Assembly (NCBI GenBank): GCA_036429605.1
Contig: JAVFKD010000013.1
Location: forward strand, 248,001-312,000
Length of the DNA: 64,000 nucleotides
Direction of reading: 5' to 3'
Source of the DNA: Cladobotryum mycophilum
Taxonomy: Eukaryota > Ascomycota > Sordariomycetes > Hypocreales > Hypocreaceae
Position 1 is the stretch's first letter. Every line of letters starts with the position of its first letter. The translations under genes were made by a program, and so were the position numbers. This document shows, in pieces, positions 26,839-35,984 of this stretch. Below the pieces are notes generated by a model. That model made no database searches and was not told the origin of the DNA. It was given only the letters and a program-made list of their open reading frames with translations.

Positions 26839-28782
26839 TTACGCATTCTTTATAACTGTGGTGATTTCCTTTTCCTCAGTTGACCATGACTCTGACGTTT
26901 GGCTGACGAGCTTTGCCGTCCTCCGATGTCCCTTGGTAACATCCACAGTACCCAACTGATCAAGGTTCAAGTCCGGAAGTAAATAATGACAGAAATTGGC
27001 CTGCTCTGTGGTTACAAAAACTTTGATGACGTCTCTCATCACGAATCCCGGCTTCGCGAGACTCTTCAAAGCGGGTGGCACTTTCATATCAATTACCAGA
27101 GGCTCGATCTCAGTCATGGGCTCGACGGCGGCGCTACTTGCATTTTGGCCGGGGAAGAGTTGATGAATGCCGTAGGCTGGGGTGAAGTTGAAGATGGAAA
27201 GATAGAGAACCCTACCATGGGTGTTTTTGAATCGAATCATCCATGCTGCTAGGGACTCGGTGTCCCCCTCTTCTACTTCATCCTCGATGATCTCGAATTC
27301 GTAGCGCGGGGGCCTGGTGGTTTTTGGGCTAATGGTCGAAATAGCCAGCTGATGATGGCACAAGTGATGGAGTAAATATACTACTTGCTGGCTATGAATG
27401 ATGGTATCTGTATCCGTTTGTATGAGGGGTATGAAAGGCATTGTAATGCGGATTTTGTCCTGAAATTCGATGACACCATCGCGATACACGAGGGTAAGCA
27501 TTGGTTTCAGGTTGTTGTTATTCAGGACAAGAGTTATGGGCATGTAGCCCCCAGTATGGGAACGAACATAATCTTGCATCCTCTCGAATATACCCGTGTA
27601 ATCCGTGCCCTCCGTAGAGTCTGGGAATTGCACGTTGACAATAAAGGCACCCGCTCTTTTGGAAATCTCAGCTAAGCACCCTGACTCGACACCTACTAAG
27701 CCATCCTCTGGCACAGAAGTTTTACATTGTAGCTTGGCCACACTCTTCACAGTCACTTCTGCGACTGCAGCCGCATCTGGGGTTGGGAGACCAAGGAATG
27801 TCCGAGACAGAGGGAAAACTCTGAATTGATCCCCGACCATGATGGAATGAGCATAACCTTTATTCAAGGTGATTTCTGTCTTGGTTATTTCCGTGACGTT
27901 TGCTGACATTACCATCTTCTCAGTCGTAGCTCTTGTTGCGAATGGGATCCGCGAGTCATCTCCCAGATGCATCGGTTGTTGTTTTGTTGCGCGCTTGCAT
28001 TTGGCTTCCAACACATCCTGCAGCTGCCTATATGTAATGGCCTCAGTTGAACTCTGGAGCGACTTTAGCGTTTGTAAAAGGTGAAAAGTCAAGGCCCCAT
28101 AGTATTTCCCGTCTATGTCGCAGTATTCAGAAGCGGTCTCGAATGGTTGACAGGCAGCAATCAGGTTGTAACCCCGTGGCTTGTAGAACCAGGTCTCGGC
28201 AGGCACGGCATTTCGTAGCCCTCGGTTTACTGCCGATTCATTGCCTGCGCAAGCCGGATCTTCGAAGTCATTGGCTATTCTTCTGCAGCGAATTCTGATC
28301 TCGGGACTAAAGCGGGATGCTCCTCCGGCATGACAGCAATCCAAGACAACACATAGGATCAGTCCTTTATCAACTAGGCTATCTAAAAGCTCGCCGAATT
28401 CAAAATCCCTCACGTCTTCTTCCAAAGTGCAGAGGACCTCGTCGTATTTGACAGTCTTCTTTAATCCGGCACTTGACGTTGGAACTCGGTCACCATGACC
28501 TGAGTAGTGGATATACACAAGATCGCCCGGTTGTGCGCACTGTCTGATTCTGGTGATGGCCTGAATAAAATTGGCCTTCGTTGGCCATGCTGCAGGGTCT
28601 GAAGACTCTTCAGAGCCTTGGGGTGCTAATAAGGCAGTAATATTCTGTGGCGGAATCCCGATGTGCGATTGAAGAAGGGCTCTTGTCTCTTGTACGTCGT
28701 TGACACAGCCTTTCAGGCTTTTTGTGCCAGAAGAATATTGGTCAATGCCAACGAGCAAAGCCCACCTATTATTCTTCACCAT
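26839..28782 (-). CDS. Caspase-like (peptidase C14, metacaspase-type) protease with C-terminal extension
   Basis: Single-exon gene, 647 residues, starting at the ATG at 28782. The N-terminus reads WALLVGIDQY, the first strand of the caspase p20 fold. The catalytic pair is present: His96 in YSGHGD and Cys150 in LDCCHAGGA. The peptidase domain covers roughly residues 1-285. About residues 290-647 form a separate region; LYLSIFNFTP (526-535) followed by LFPG, and later VIKVFVTTEQ, resemble the beta-rich DUF4384-type partner of bacterial caspases, but this is a loose likeness. It is an active-site-intact cysteine protease, probably cytosolic (no signal peptide or membrane segment). It is transcribed divergently from the CHAT protease at 29204-32194, with 421 bp between start codons. 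A role in regulated cell death or non-self response is inferred from the family. The following 278 bp (26561-26838) hold no gene. Confidence 0.9.
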   Translation of the reverse strand: MVKNNRWALLVGIDQYSSGTKSLKGCVNDVQETRALLQSHIGIPPQNITALLAPQGSEESSDPAAWPTKANFIQAITRIRQCAQPGDLVYIHYSGHGDRVPTSSAGLKKTVKYDEVLCTLEEDVRDFEFGELLDSLVDKGLILCVVLDCCHAGGASRFSPEIRIRCRRIANDFEDPACAGNESAVNRGLRNAVPAETWFYKPRGYNLIAACQPFETASEYCDIDGKYYGALTFHLLQTLKSLQSSTEAITYRQLQDVLEAKCKRATKQQPMHLGDDSRIPFATRATTEKMVMSANVTEITKTEITLNKGYAHSIMVGDQFRVFPLSRTFLGLPTPDAAAVAEVTVKSVAKLQCKTSVPEDGLVGVESGCLAEISKRAGAFIVNVQFPDSTEGTDYTGIFERMQDYVRSHTGGYMPITLVLNNNNLKPMLTLVYRDGVIEFQDKIRITMPFIPLIQTDTDTIIHSQQVVYLLHHLCHHQLAISTISPKTTRPPRYEFEIIEDEVEEGDTESLAAWMIRFKNTHGRVLYLSIFNFTPAYGIHQLFPGQNASSAAVEPMTEIEPLVIDMKVPPALKSLAKPGFVMRDVIKVFVTTEQANFCHYLLPDLNLDQLGTVDVTKGHRRTAKLVSQTSESWSTEEKEITTVIKNA

Positions 28783-29203
28783 GCTTATTTGCAGATGACA
28801 AGAAAAACTCGCGTTTCAAAGATCTTTGAAAAGAAGGATGCCATGTACTTTAGGATGTTTGAGTAGCATAGAAGGTCAGTGAAAACAAGCGACCACATTA
28901 CTTAGATGAGCCTGTGGCGAAATACCGCAGGTATTTGGGCAGCAATACCATCTACCCTACCTAGAGGGTTTGGCTTGATAGGGGTATTAATTTAGGCAGA
29001 AATTTCTGACACCATACCGAAGATGCAATGACATTGGTCAGGATCCCGTGGCGGATGATACGATGCGGAGTATTACTACTTTACTTTGCCCAAGACATCT
29101 GCTGAAGAAATCAGTATCTAAATATTCTTCATGTCATCTCAAATCAAGCGGAGCTTTAACTTCGTTAGCATATTCGCAAGACATTCCAAGTCTAGTGAGA
29201 GTC
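28783..29203. promoter_or_regulatory. Shared divergent promoter region, caspase-like / CHAT pair
   Basis: 421 bp separate the two start codons, so both genes must take their upstream signals from this stretch. An ATG at 29063 lies in frame with the CHAT gene and would add 47 residues; the intergenic space would then be 280 bp. I see no convincing TATA box or named binding site. Confidence 0.5.
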
Positions 29204-32194
29204 ATGGCTCGACCGCCCAGCTTACCTCCTGCAAGCGAAGATTCGTCACTGGAAGAGCTCCATTCGGCCCTGCAGCGTCAGCGCAGCCTCATCGAAACCG
29301 CATCACCTGACGATCAAGAGCTGCCACTTCTTCTAGATACGGAGGGCTCGATATACTACTATAAATATTTGAAGACGAGCCTTAGAGATGATATTGAACA
29401 GGCAGTGCGCTCTGCCCGAGCTGCCCTTCAGGCCCTTCCTCCACCTGATGCAGACGGAGCAAATAAGCGCAATCGAGGAATTATTTGCGGCCATCTCAGC
29501 GGTTATCTCATAACAGTCTTTCAGTATGCGGCTACAAACAGTGTTGACCTAGATTATGTCAACGAAGCGCTATCGCTCGGGCGGTCGGCGTTGGGGCTAT
29601 TGCTAAAAGGCTCCGAGCAATGGTGGTCGGTTCTCATGGCACAAGCAAAACCTTTTAGTCTGTCGGCACGTCAAGTTTTTACCCTTCAGCAGCTAGACGA
29701 GGCGATTGAGCTGCAGAAAGCGGCGTTTGGCGTTGATCCCATGCCTCATACTCTCGCGTCTCAGTTTCTTGGTGGTCTCAATTGCTTATTCAGTTTGCGG
29801 TACGAAATGAGCGGAGACATGAGCTATCTTGAACAGGCCATAGGACATGGATATCAGGCCTTGGAAATGCTGAAATATGCAGACGCCATGATTACGGAGT
29901 ATACTTGCTTGAGTGCGTCCCTGCTCCACCGCTACCAAGCGACCAGTTCTCTTAGCAGTCTTGAAGAGGCATTGAGGATCTCACGACTAGGCACAAGTAG
30001 CGCCATGAAAGTTCGCCAGATGCCACGCGAAAAGGCGGCTGCCTTCATGAACCATGGCGCCATATTAGATGCATTGAGACAGCGATTCAGAGAGACCGAC
30101 CCTCCTCAAGCATTCATCGCGTTGGGGGGCGCAATCGAGTGCGGCGATGCAGCTCTGAAGCTGCTGGAGGATGATAAATCGGAACATGCATACATCCTAA
30201 ACATGATGGGCGCGTGGTATTCGGAAAAGATGAAGATGACCCAAGACGTTGCGTTTGGCGAACAGGCAGCGCAGATTTTAGGTCTTGCTCTTGAGTCTCT
30301 ACCGACTAACCACCACGAGTATCCAAAGGTTCTCGACAATCTTGTTCACGTTTGGGACGTGCAACACCAGATCATGTGGGTCAACGGTCAGCGTCAGCCT
30401 GCTTTGGAGGCCTTGAATAAAGCTATAGACTATGCATACGCCGCTGTTAAGTCGTCTTATGAACACCACCCCTCACACGGCCCCAGGCTGAAGAACCTCG
30501 CAGTCCTGCTGTGTAGGAAATTCCAACTTACAGAAGACGAAACTGCGCGCCTGGAAGCCAAAAAGTATCTCGAATTGACGGTCGGCTTGGAGAATGCGCA
30601 TCCCTTGACTAGAATCCCGTGCACGATCCAAGCAGCCTTGTTCTGTAAAAACGACGAAATCATCAAGGCCAACAACTTGCTTCAGAAGGGTCTATCGCTT
30701 CTTCCAGGTCTAAACCTTCACTCAATTTCGTCGCAGGACCTGCAGCAGGCTCTGAGTCAAGTAGCAGGCTTGGCCACCTTTGCCGCCGCCGTGTCGCTTA
30801 AAGCCAAAAGACCTCTTTTTGAGGCCGTCAAGTCACTCGAAGAAGCAAGATGCGTCATATCCGGTCTGGCGATGAGCTCGAACCAGGATCTTTCCGGTCT
30901 TCGAGAGATCAACGCAGATCTGGCAGACACATACGAAGACCTGAGAAAGAAACTAGCCAATGATTCCAAGAGAATGACAGTTGAAAGAGCGTTTCGCCAA
31001 GCTAGACTTGATCAAGCGAAACATCTTCAAGCACTCTTGGAGACTGAGGCTGAGATCAGAAAGCTGCCCGGCTGGGAGTCGTTTCAATTGCCTTTGACGG
31101 AAAAGGACGTCGTATCCCTTGCTTCGGAGGGCCCTATCATTGTTGTCAACGCAACAAAGATTGGAAACAGTGCCCTGATTGTCACGACACAGGGGATCAA
31201 GCACCTCTTGTTGGAGGATATGACGTATGGGGACTTGGAGCATTACATCGGTCTCTTGGATAAATTGGGGAATGAGGCCAGGCGTAACGCCGTCCCGCGA
31301 AAAGCAAAAATCGCAAAGGAAGCTGCATCGGATGCGATGATGTGGCTTTGGAGAGTTGCCGTGCGACCAATCTTAGACAGCGTTGAACTCACAGCATCGA
31401 AGCGAGTCTGGTGGCTCACTACTGGCCTTGCGGGGCGTGCACCATTCCACGCAGCGGGAGACCACAGTCCCCGCTCTCAAGACAATACTCTTAGTCGCGT
31501 GGTGTCATCGTACATCTCATCGTTCAAGGCCCTGAAGTTTGCTAGAGAAAGGAACCAAGCGACTCTATCCAAGCTGAAGATGCTCCTCGTCACAATGTCC
31601 TCTAATCCGCCCCCACATCACAATCTCAACACAGCACGCGAGGAGCGGGTTGTACAGGAGGTATTCGGAGATTCCATGGAGCACCTTTCCCATCCCAGTA
31701 CCGATAAAGTTTTGCAAAAATTGCCTGGACACTCCGTTGTTCACTTCGCTTGCCATGGATCATCCATATCCTACGACCCATCCCGCAGCGGCTTGCTTCT
31801 AGCAAAGGACGGAAATGCCGCCATGCTGACGATATCCGACCTCGAGAAGAATCCCATGACACCAGGATCTATTGTCTACCTCTCGGCATGCTCGACAGCA
31901 GAGCAGGTAGATGGTAAATACGCCGACGAAGCCATTCACTTGGCCAATTCCTTCCAGTCCCTGGGATTCCCACATGTCGTTGGCTCGATGTGGGGAGCAG
32001 ACGACGAGGCGGCGGGGGAGATTGCAAGAAGGTTCTACACCAATTTGTTTCGGGAAATTCATACGGAAGGGGGTGCCAAGGACTTTCATCTGAACGTTGC
32101 GAGTGCCCTCCACGAGGCAACGGTCCAGTATATGAGAGAGGTTGGGGGTCCTAATGTGACAAAATGGGCCCCTTTCGTGCATATTGGGGCATAG
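29204..32194 (+). CDS. TPR-like repeat protein with C-terminal CHAT protease domain
   Basis: From the ATG at 29204 (MARPPSLPPA) the protein is 996 residues; an in-frame ATG at 29063 would give 1043. I prefer 29204 because conserved-looking helical sequence begins just after it. Roughly residues 20-620 are helix-rich and repeat-like (for example DLDYVNEALSLGRSAL and SYLEQAIGHGYQALEM), typical of degenerate TPRs. About 630-996 is a CHAT domain (caspase HetF associated with TPRs), a caspase-clan peptidase fold. It carries VVHFACHGSS with the presumed catalytic His851 and YLSACSTAEQ with the presumed nucleophile Cys896. Fungal CHAT proteins are largely uncharacterised; in bacteria, TPR-CHAT proteases act in immunity and cell-death control. 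The divergent caspase-like neighbour suggests a joint function. No introns are needed. Confidence 0.92.
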   Translation: MARPPSLPPASEDSSLEELHSALQRQRSLIETASPDDQELPLLLDTEGSIYYYKYLKTSLRDDIEQAVRSARAALQALPPPDADGANKRNRGIICGHLSGYLITVFQYAATNSVDLDYVNEALSLGRSALGLLLKGSEQWWSVLMAQAKPFSLSARQVFTLQQLDEAIELQKAAFGVDPMPHTLASQFLGGLNCLFSLRYEMSGDMSYLEQAIGHGYQALEMLKYADAMITEYTCLSASLLHRYQATSSLSSLEEALRISRLGTSSAMKVRQMPREKAAAFMNHGAILDALRQRFRETDPPQAFIALGGAIECGDAALKLLEDDKSEHAYILNMMGAWYSEKMKMTQDVAFGEQAAQILGLALESLPTNHHEYPKVLDNLVHVWDVQHQIMWVNGQRQPALEALNKAIDYAYAAVKSSYEHHPSHGPRLKNLAVLLCRKFQLTEDETARLEAKKYLELTVGLENAHPLTRIPCTIQAALFCKNDEIIKANNLLQKGLSLLPGLNLHSISSQDLQQALSQVAGLATFAAAVSLKAKRPLFEAVKSLEEARCVISGLAMSSNQDLSGLREINADLADTYEDLRKKLANDSKRMTVERAFRQARLDQAKHLQALLETEAEIRKLPGWESFQLPLTEKDVVSLASEGPIIVVNATKIGNSALIVTTQGIKHLLLEDMTYGDLEHYIGLLDKLGNEARRNAVPRKAKIAKEAASDAMMWLWRVAVRPILDSVELTASKRVWWLTTGLAGRAPFHAAGDHSPRSQDNTLSRVVSSYISSFKALKFARERNQATLSKLKMLLVTMSSNPPPHHNLNTAREERVVQEVFGDSMEHLSHPSTDKVLQKLPGHSVVHFACHGSSISYDPSRSGLLLAKDGNAAMLTISDLEKNPMTPGSIVYLSACSTAEQVDGKYADEAIHLANSFQSLGFPHVVGSMWGADDEAAGEIARRFYTNLFREIHTEGGAKDFHLNVASALHEATVQYMREVGGPNVTKWAPFVHIGA

Positions 32195-33057
32195 TAGCAC
32201 TATAGACTGAGTATGCGAAGCTAGAATCCAACAGGTTTTAATCTACTAGGGGCCCTAATTTTCGTAGGCTAGACTTTCCGGTTATTCTAATAAGCAGGTG
32301 TTAGGGATCTATATTTCTGGGGTATGTGGTCATCTATTCTATGGGCTGCTTCTGGTGATGCTTGACCTCTCTACGCGGGGGCAAAGGAGGGGAAGATGAT
32401 GGATAGGTGTGAGAGGCAGAGAGGTGGACCTGAGGGTCGCTTGATCTCTTCTACCTTGGCTATACAACCATCACTAGCTAAAAGCTAGGGAACTGCTGGA
32501 AATCACTTTCGTGAAATATAACCTCAAGTTTACTCGAAAACATTTACAAAATACAGATGTTGATGGATATTTTATTATAATAGATTTTTTATTGTACATA
32601 ATACATGTGAATAGACATTGGTCCTTCTAGTGAGAGAAAAGTAAAATAATGTTATATTTATCTTTTCTTTTCTTTTTTACTATCGTTGCAATAGAGCCAG
32701 TGTGTAATTTCCCTTGTACACAGGACTAGGTACTAATTACAGTATTTCGTAGAATTAAATCTACCGATCTCCAGACCTGAACTAGGCAGGGTTATATGGT
32801 GCAAGCTGTTTGAGTGGTAGGTATTAATCAGAAGCACTGTTATCAAAGAGATTAAGTGCTACACGAAGGACGGAACGTATGTAGGGTGAGGGACTCGGGC
32901 CGTTTGAGACAACTCTACATCTCGTGAATGTCCGAAGGTTAGCTATTGCTGTGAAGAAGGCGAGGACTGAACGATATTGGTCATGTAATATGATCATATA
33001 ATATCAAGTAAAACACCACCGTTGGCCTCGCCCCGTGGATGAGCCATGTAAACAACC
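32195..33057. other. Intergenic, no gene seen
   Basis: About 860 bp between the ends of the CHAT gene and the HET pseudogene, which converge. Composition is ordinary, with a pyrimidine-rich run near 32660-32680. No reading frame, RNA gene or repeat related to others in the window was recognised. It presumably holds the two 3' untranslated regions. Confidence 0.5.
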
Positions 33058-35453
33058 TCAACCATTTTGATGGACCTCGCTCGCAGGCTGCATCGTCACC
33101 TTTCCATGGCCAATAATCACCACATAGTAGCATGTCCCAGTCTCAAGTACCATATTTGACTCTATCTTTGCAATTATAACATCTGAACAAATGCCAGTCT
33201 TGAACACCAACGCACATCTCTCCACCGGGCCAATTATCTGCGGAGGGTTATCCCACAAATCGAGTGAAAGCGAGTACGCCTTCCCATCATTTGTATCCAA
33301 GAAAATAGACTCGCGTATGATAGTAGTAGGGCCTGTATTGTTGAAGATGAAGCCAGGGTGTTGGATATGGAACCCATCGTCTTCACATGTGCCTGTTAAA
33401 CTCAAGGGATTGTCCATATAGTTCATGGCGTTGAATGCAAGATTAATCTCCATGGGTTGTTCTAGAAATAAGAGCGACTTTGCAGCCCATCGAAACGGCG
33501 CTACCGTGAGATTCCTAGAGAGGAAATCTAGAGTCCTGAATTCCGCAAAGATAATTGCTATTGGAATCTCCTAGAGTACTCGGTAGAATATCACCATGCG
33601 CTCGTCGGCGGTATTCGCGTCGAGTATCTGCTAAAGGTCAAGACCCAACAGCGACGCCATGCAGATGGGCTCACCTCTCTCTTGCTCGTGGAACAATTCT
33701 GTACCGCATTCATGGTCTTCTGGAATCTTGTACCAAAGCGCGGTTCCTGGATTTCACGTACGGATGGCAGCCGATCTTCCATAAGGGTTAAGAAATGCAA
33801 TCCATACACGAGATCGGTTTTCTCATCCTCAACCGAGACCGACAGTGGAAATGTTTTGTAAGGAGCCGACCTTGGGCTAGATTGCTCGTACTCAAAGGAC
33901 CTTGAGCGTCTATTCTAATACGCTGGTCCGTCTGCCATTTGGATGTATAATGTGTCGGTCCCCTCGGGCTTCATCGCAAGCGACGCTTCCTGGAGAGTCC
34001 AGAGTCGCTTGAGCCACCCACAGCACGTCACCCTGATTGCGAGCTCGAGGACGGACGCCTTTAACGATTCGAAGCGGCAAAGCTCGCGATCAAGAACAAG
34101 AATGCCGATGGCCTCGGTATACGTTCGCGCGAGCAGCCTAGTGGCTCGCTTTCGATACTCCTTTAGGTCCTCAGCAACTGGGATACAGGGTGTGTCAATC
34201 CATATAGCAATCCCTGCCTTGCCCTTACCCAACCCAAATTGACTGCGAAGATTTACCGCCAAGTCTCGTAGGCGACGAATCTGACAATCTGGAAGTGCAT
34301 TGTGGATTGGGTTGCCTGGACCATCTGCCCCTGAAAGACTGATTGAGAACGTTGAGCGCGAAAGAGAAATGGGATTCAGGTGAACTTACAGACATGACTG
34401 AAAGCAATGTAATCAACCTCCTCTTCAACCACAGACAGTTGTAAATCGTCCGTCACGACTATTTTCGGGATTCCGTTTCTCGAAAGGGCATCACTCAATT
34501 GAGTTGGTTCGACGTAAACAAAGTCACACTTGCATTTATCGTCGACGTGAATGGTACGGTATGAACTCTCGTGGATTTGATATGCCATGCAAGTCGTCTC
34601 GGAGCACATATCATGGTTTTGAATCGCAAAGGGACGATCTATATAGTAGGCAGATGTGGGGAGGTCGAACCCCCGAGAAGGTGGAAGAGTTCGCTCTTGC
34701 ACCACCCCTTTCCTACCAACCGGTCGCTTGAGAATTTTATCATGCTCATCTGTCCCTCACACTGCCAGTCTTGCGACGGATCAGCTAGGGTAAGCCTGAG
34801 ATCGGTTTTTGGATCAAGAAAAGGCTGGGGTGACTGGCAGAGCAGAGCAAGGGCGAGGATCCGGAGGAGGATTTGAATAGAAAATAGCACTTCGCATTGT
34901 TCCAGGGTGTACTCTTCTTCATCATCCCAGTCTGAGGCTCGGGTTATCATAGGTTGGATCTGTCTGGCGATGGCATACAACTTCTCTCTAATTATTTTCC
35001 TTTCGTCACAATTCAGGCTCTGAGACGCCGTGTAAAGTCTCATGCGAAGGCCGTTTAGACGAGCAGTATTGAAGAAGTGCCCTGAGTAATCATCATGATT
35101 GACCAGCAGATGGCAAACAGCGTGAGCTTCTTCCAGAGCTCCAAATAATAGCCATGTCTGCAAAACGGCCACCTTTTCTGCACATGTGGCTTCTCCGCCT
35201 ACTGACCTAGAGACACCAGGTGCGCCTAGGCCGTAGGCATCGGGCTGCCCTCCATGTGCTTTACTCACTTTACAGACCCCGGGTGGACAATAGTTTGCAT
35301 GACAGCGACAGTCTGATCGGTGTATGCGCCAACCCGCCCGGTCTGGGTAATTCCAAATCCCAAGAAGTCATATTCTAACCCAAGGCGAGGCACACTGAAG
35401 GGGATGAATTCTGGACGGTTGTCTCCAGGGTGATAGACGTACTGGTTCTGCAT
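33058..35453 (-). pseudogene. HET-domain (heterokaryon incompatibility) gene, decayed
   Basis: Read on the minus strand, one HET gene runs across the region. Exon 1 is 35453-35269, intron 35268-35207 (GTGAGT...CTCTAG), exon 2 is 35206-34390, intron 34389-34331 (GTAAGT...TTTCAG), exon 3 is 34330-33058. Splicing gives YIAFSHVW followed by ADGPGNP, the HET signature; IWIDTPCIPV, then ILVLD and WLKRLWTLQEA follow. The frame is broken in five places: a one-base shift at the G/C run 34670-34674, a TAG at 33917-33915, a one-base shift near 33667-33677, and TAGs at 33633-33631 and 33573-33571. Typical HET C-terminal sequence (EPICMASLLGLDL, then IPIAIIF) continues past them, and the last 131 codons (33453-33058) are open. 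HET proteins trigger incompatibility cell death; this allele is probably non-functional. Splice sites are intact, suggesting recent decay. Confidence 0.88.
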
Positions 35454-35984
35454 AGAGGGGAGAGAACGCTGCTCTCGTACTATTATTTATTTGGAATGGG
35501 ATATCAGAACTTGAACATTGTTTCAATTATAAGTAGAAATATGGTATAAGGCTGCAACGCGATGTAAATGGTGGAGATGTGAATGGGCTGATATGCAGAC
35601 ATGAAGCGGGGGCGGGGCGGGGAAGCAACTCTCGAATGCAATGGGAGGCCTGTTGACTCTGCACTCAGGTTCTAAGGGACAAGAGATATTGCTCTTACAA
35701 ACCATGGCATGTAGAGTTTGGCAGATGTAAAAGATAAAGGTTAGAAACAAGTGCTTCAAGCCACTTTCAAATTTGCGCATATGGAATTCGATCTGTATTT
35801 TATTTGCGATGACCCATAACTTACAGTGAACATCTCCGTAATGCGCGTGGGGTGAAGCCTGCCCTCGCGTGGTAAGTGGTCAGTCATATAGGTGAATGGG
35901 AGGAACAACTAAGTACAGGCACAGGACTGAGCGCAAGGAATTTATTAGGTATCTACCTAACCGTCCGTTCAGATAGTATCCTGC
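35454..35984. other. Intergenic between TPR gene and HET pseudogene
   Basis: About 530 bp lying upstream of the HET start and downstream of the TPR gene stop; both are on the minus strand. No additional gene is convincing. The open frames present are short, lack family motifs and overlap low-complexity sequence. Confidence 0.45.

Noticed and set aside
27385..28298. Plus-strand frames opposite the caspase-like gene
   Set aside because: Shadows of the minus-strand gene, with no start context or domain motifs.
29048..29203. Upstream extension of the CHAT protein to a GTG at 29048
   Set aside because: Nuclear fungal genes start at ATG as a rule; the added 52 residues look like untranslated sequence and an ATG at 29204 fits better.
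33058..33453. Stand-alone 131-residue hypothetical gene on the minus strand
   Set aside because: It is in frame with, and directly continues, HET C-terminal sequence upstream beyond two TAG codons, so it is the tail of the HET pseudogene.
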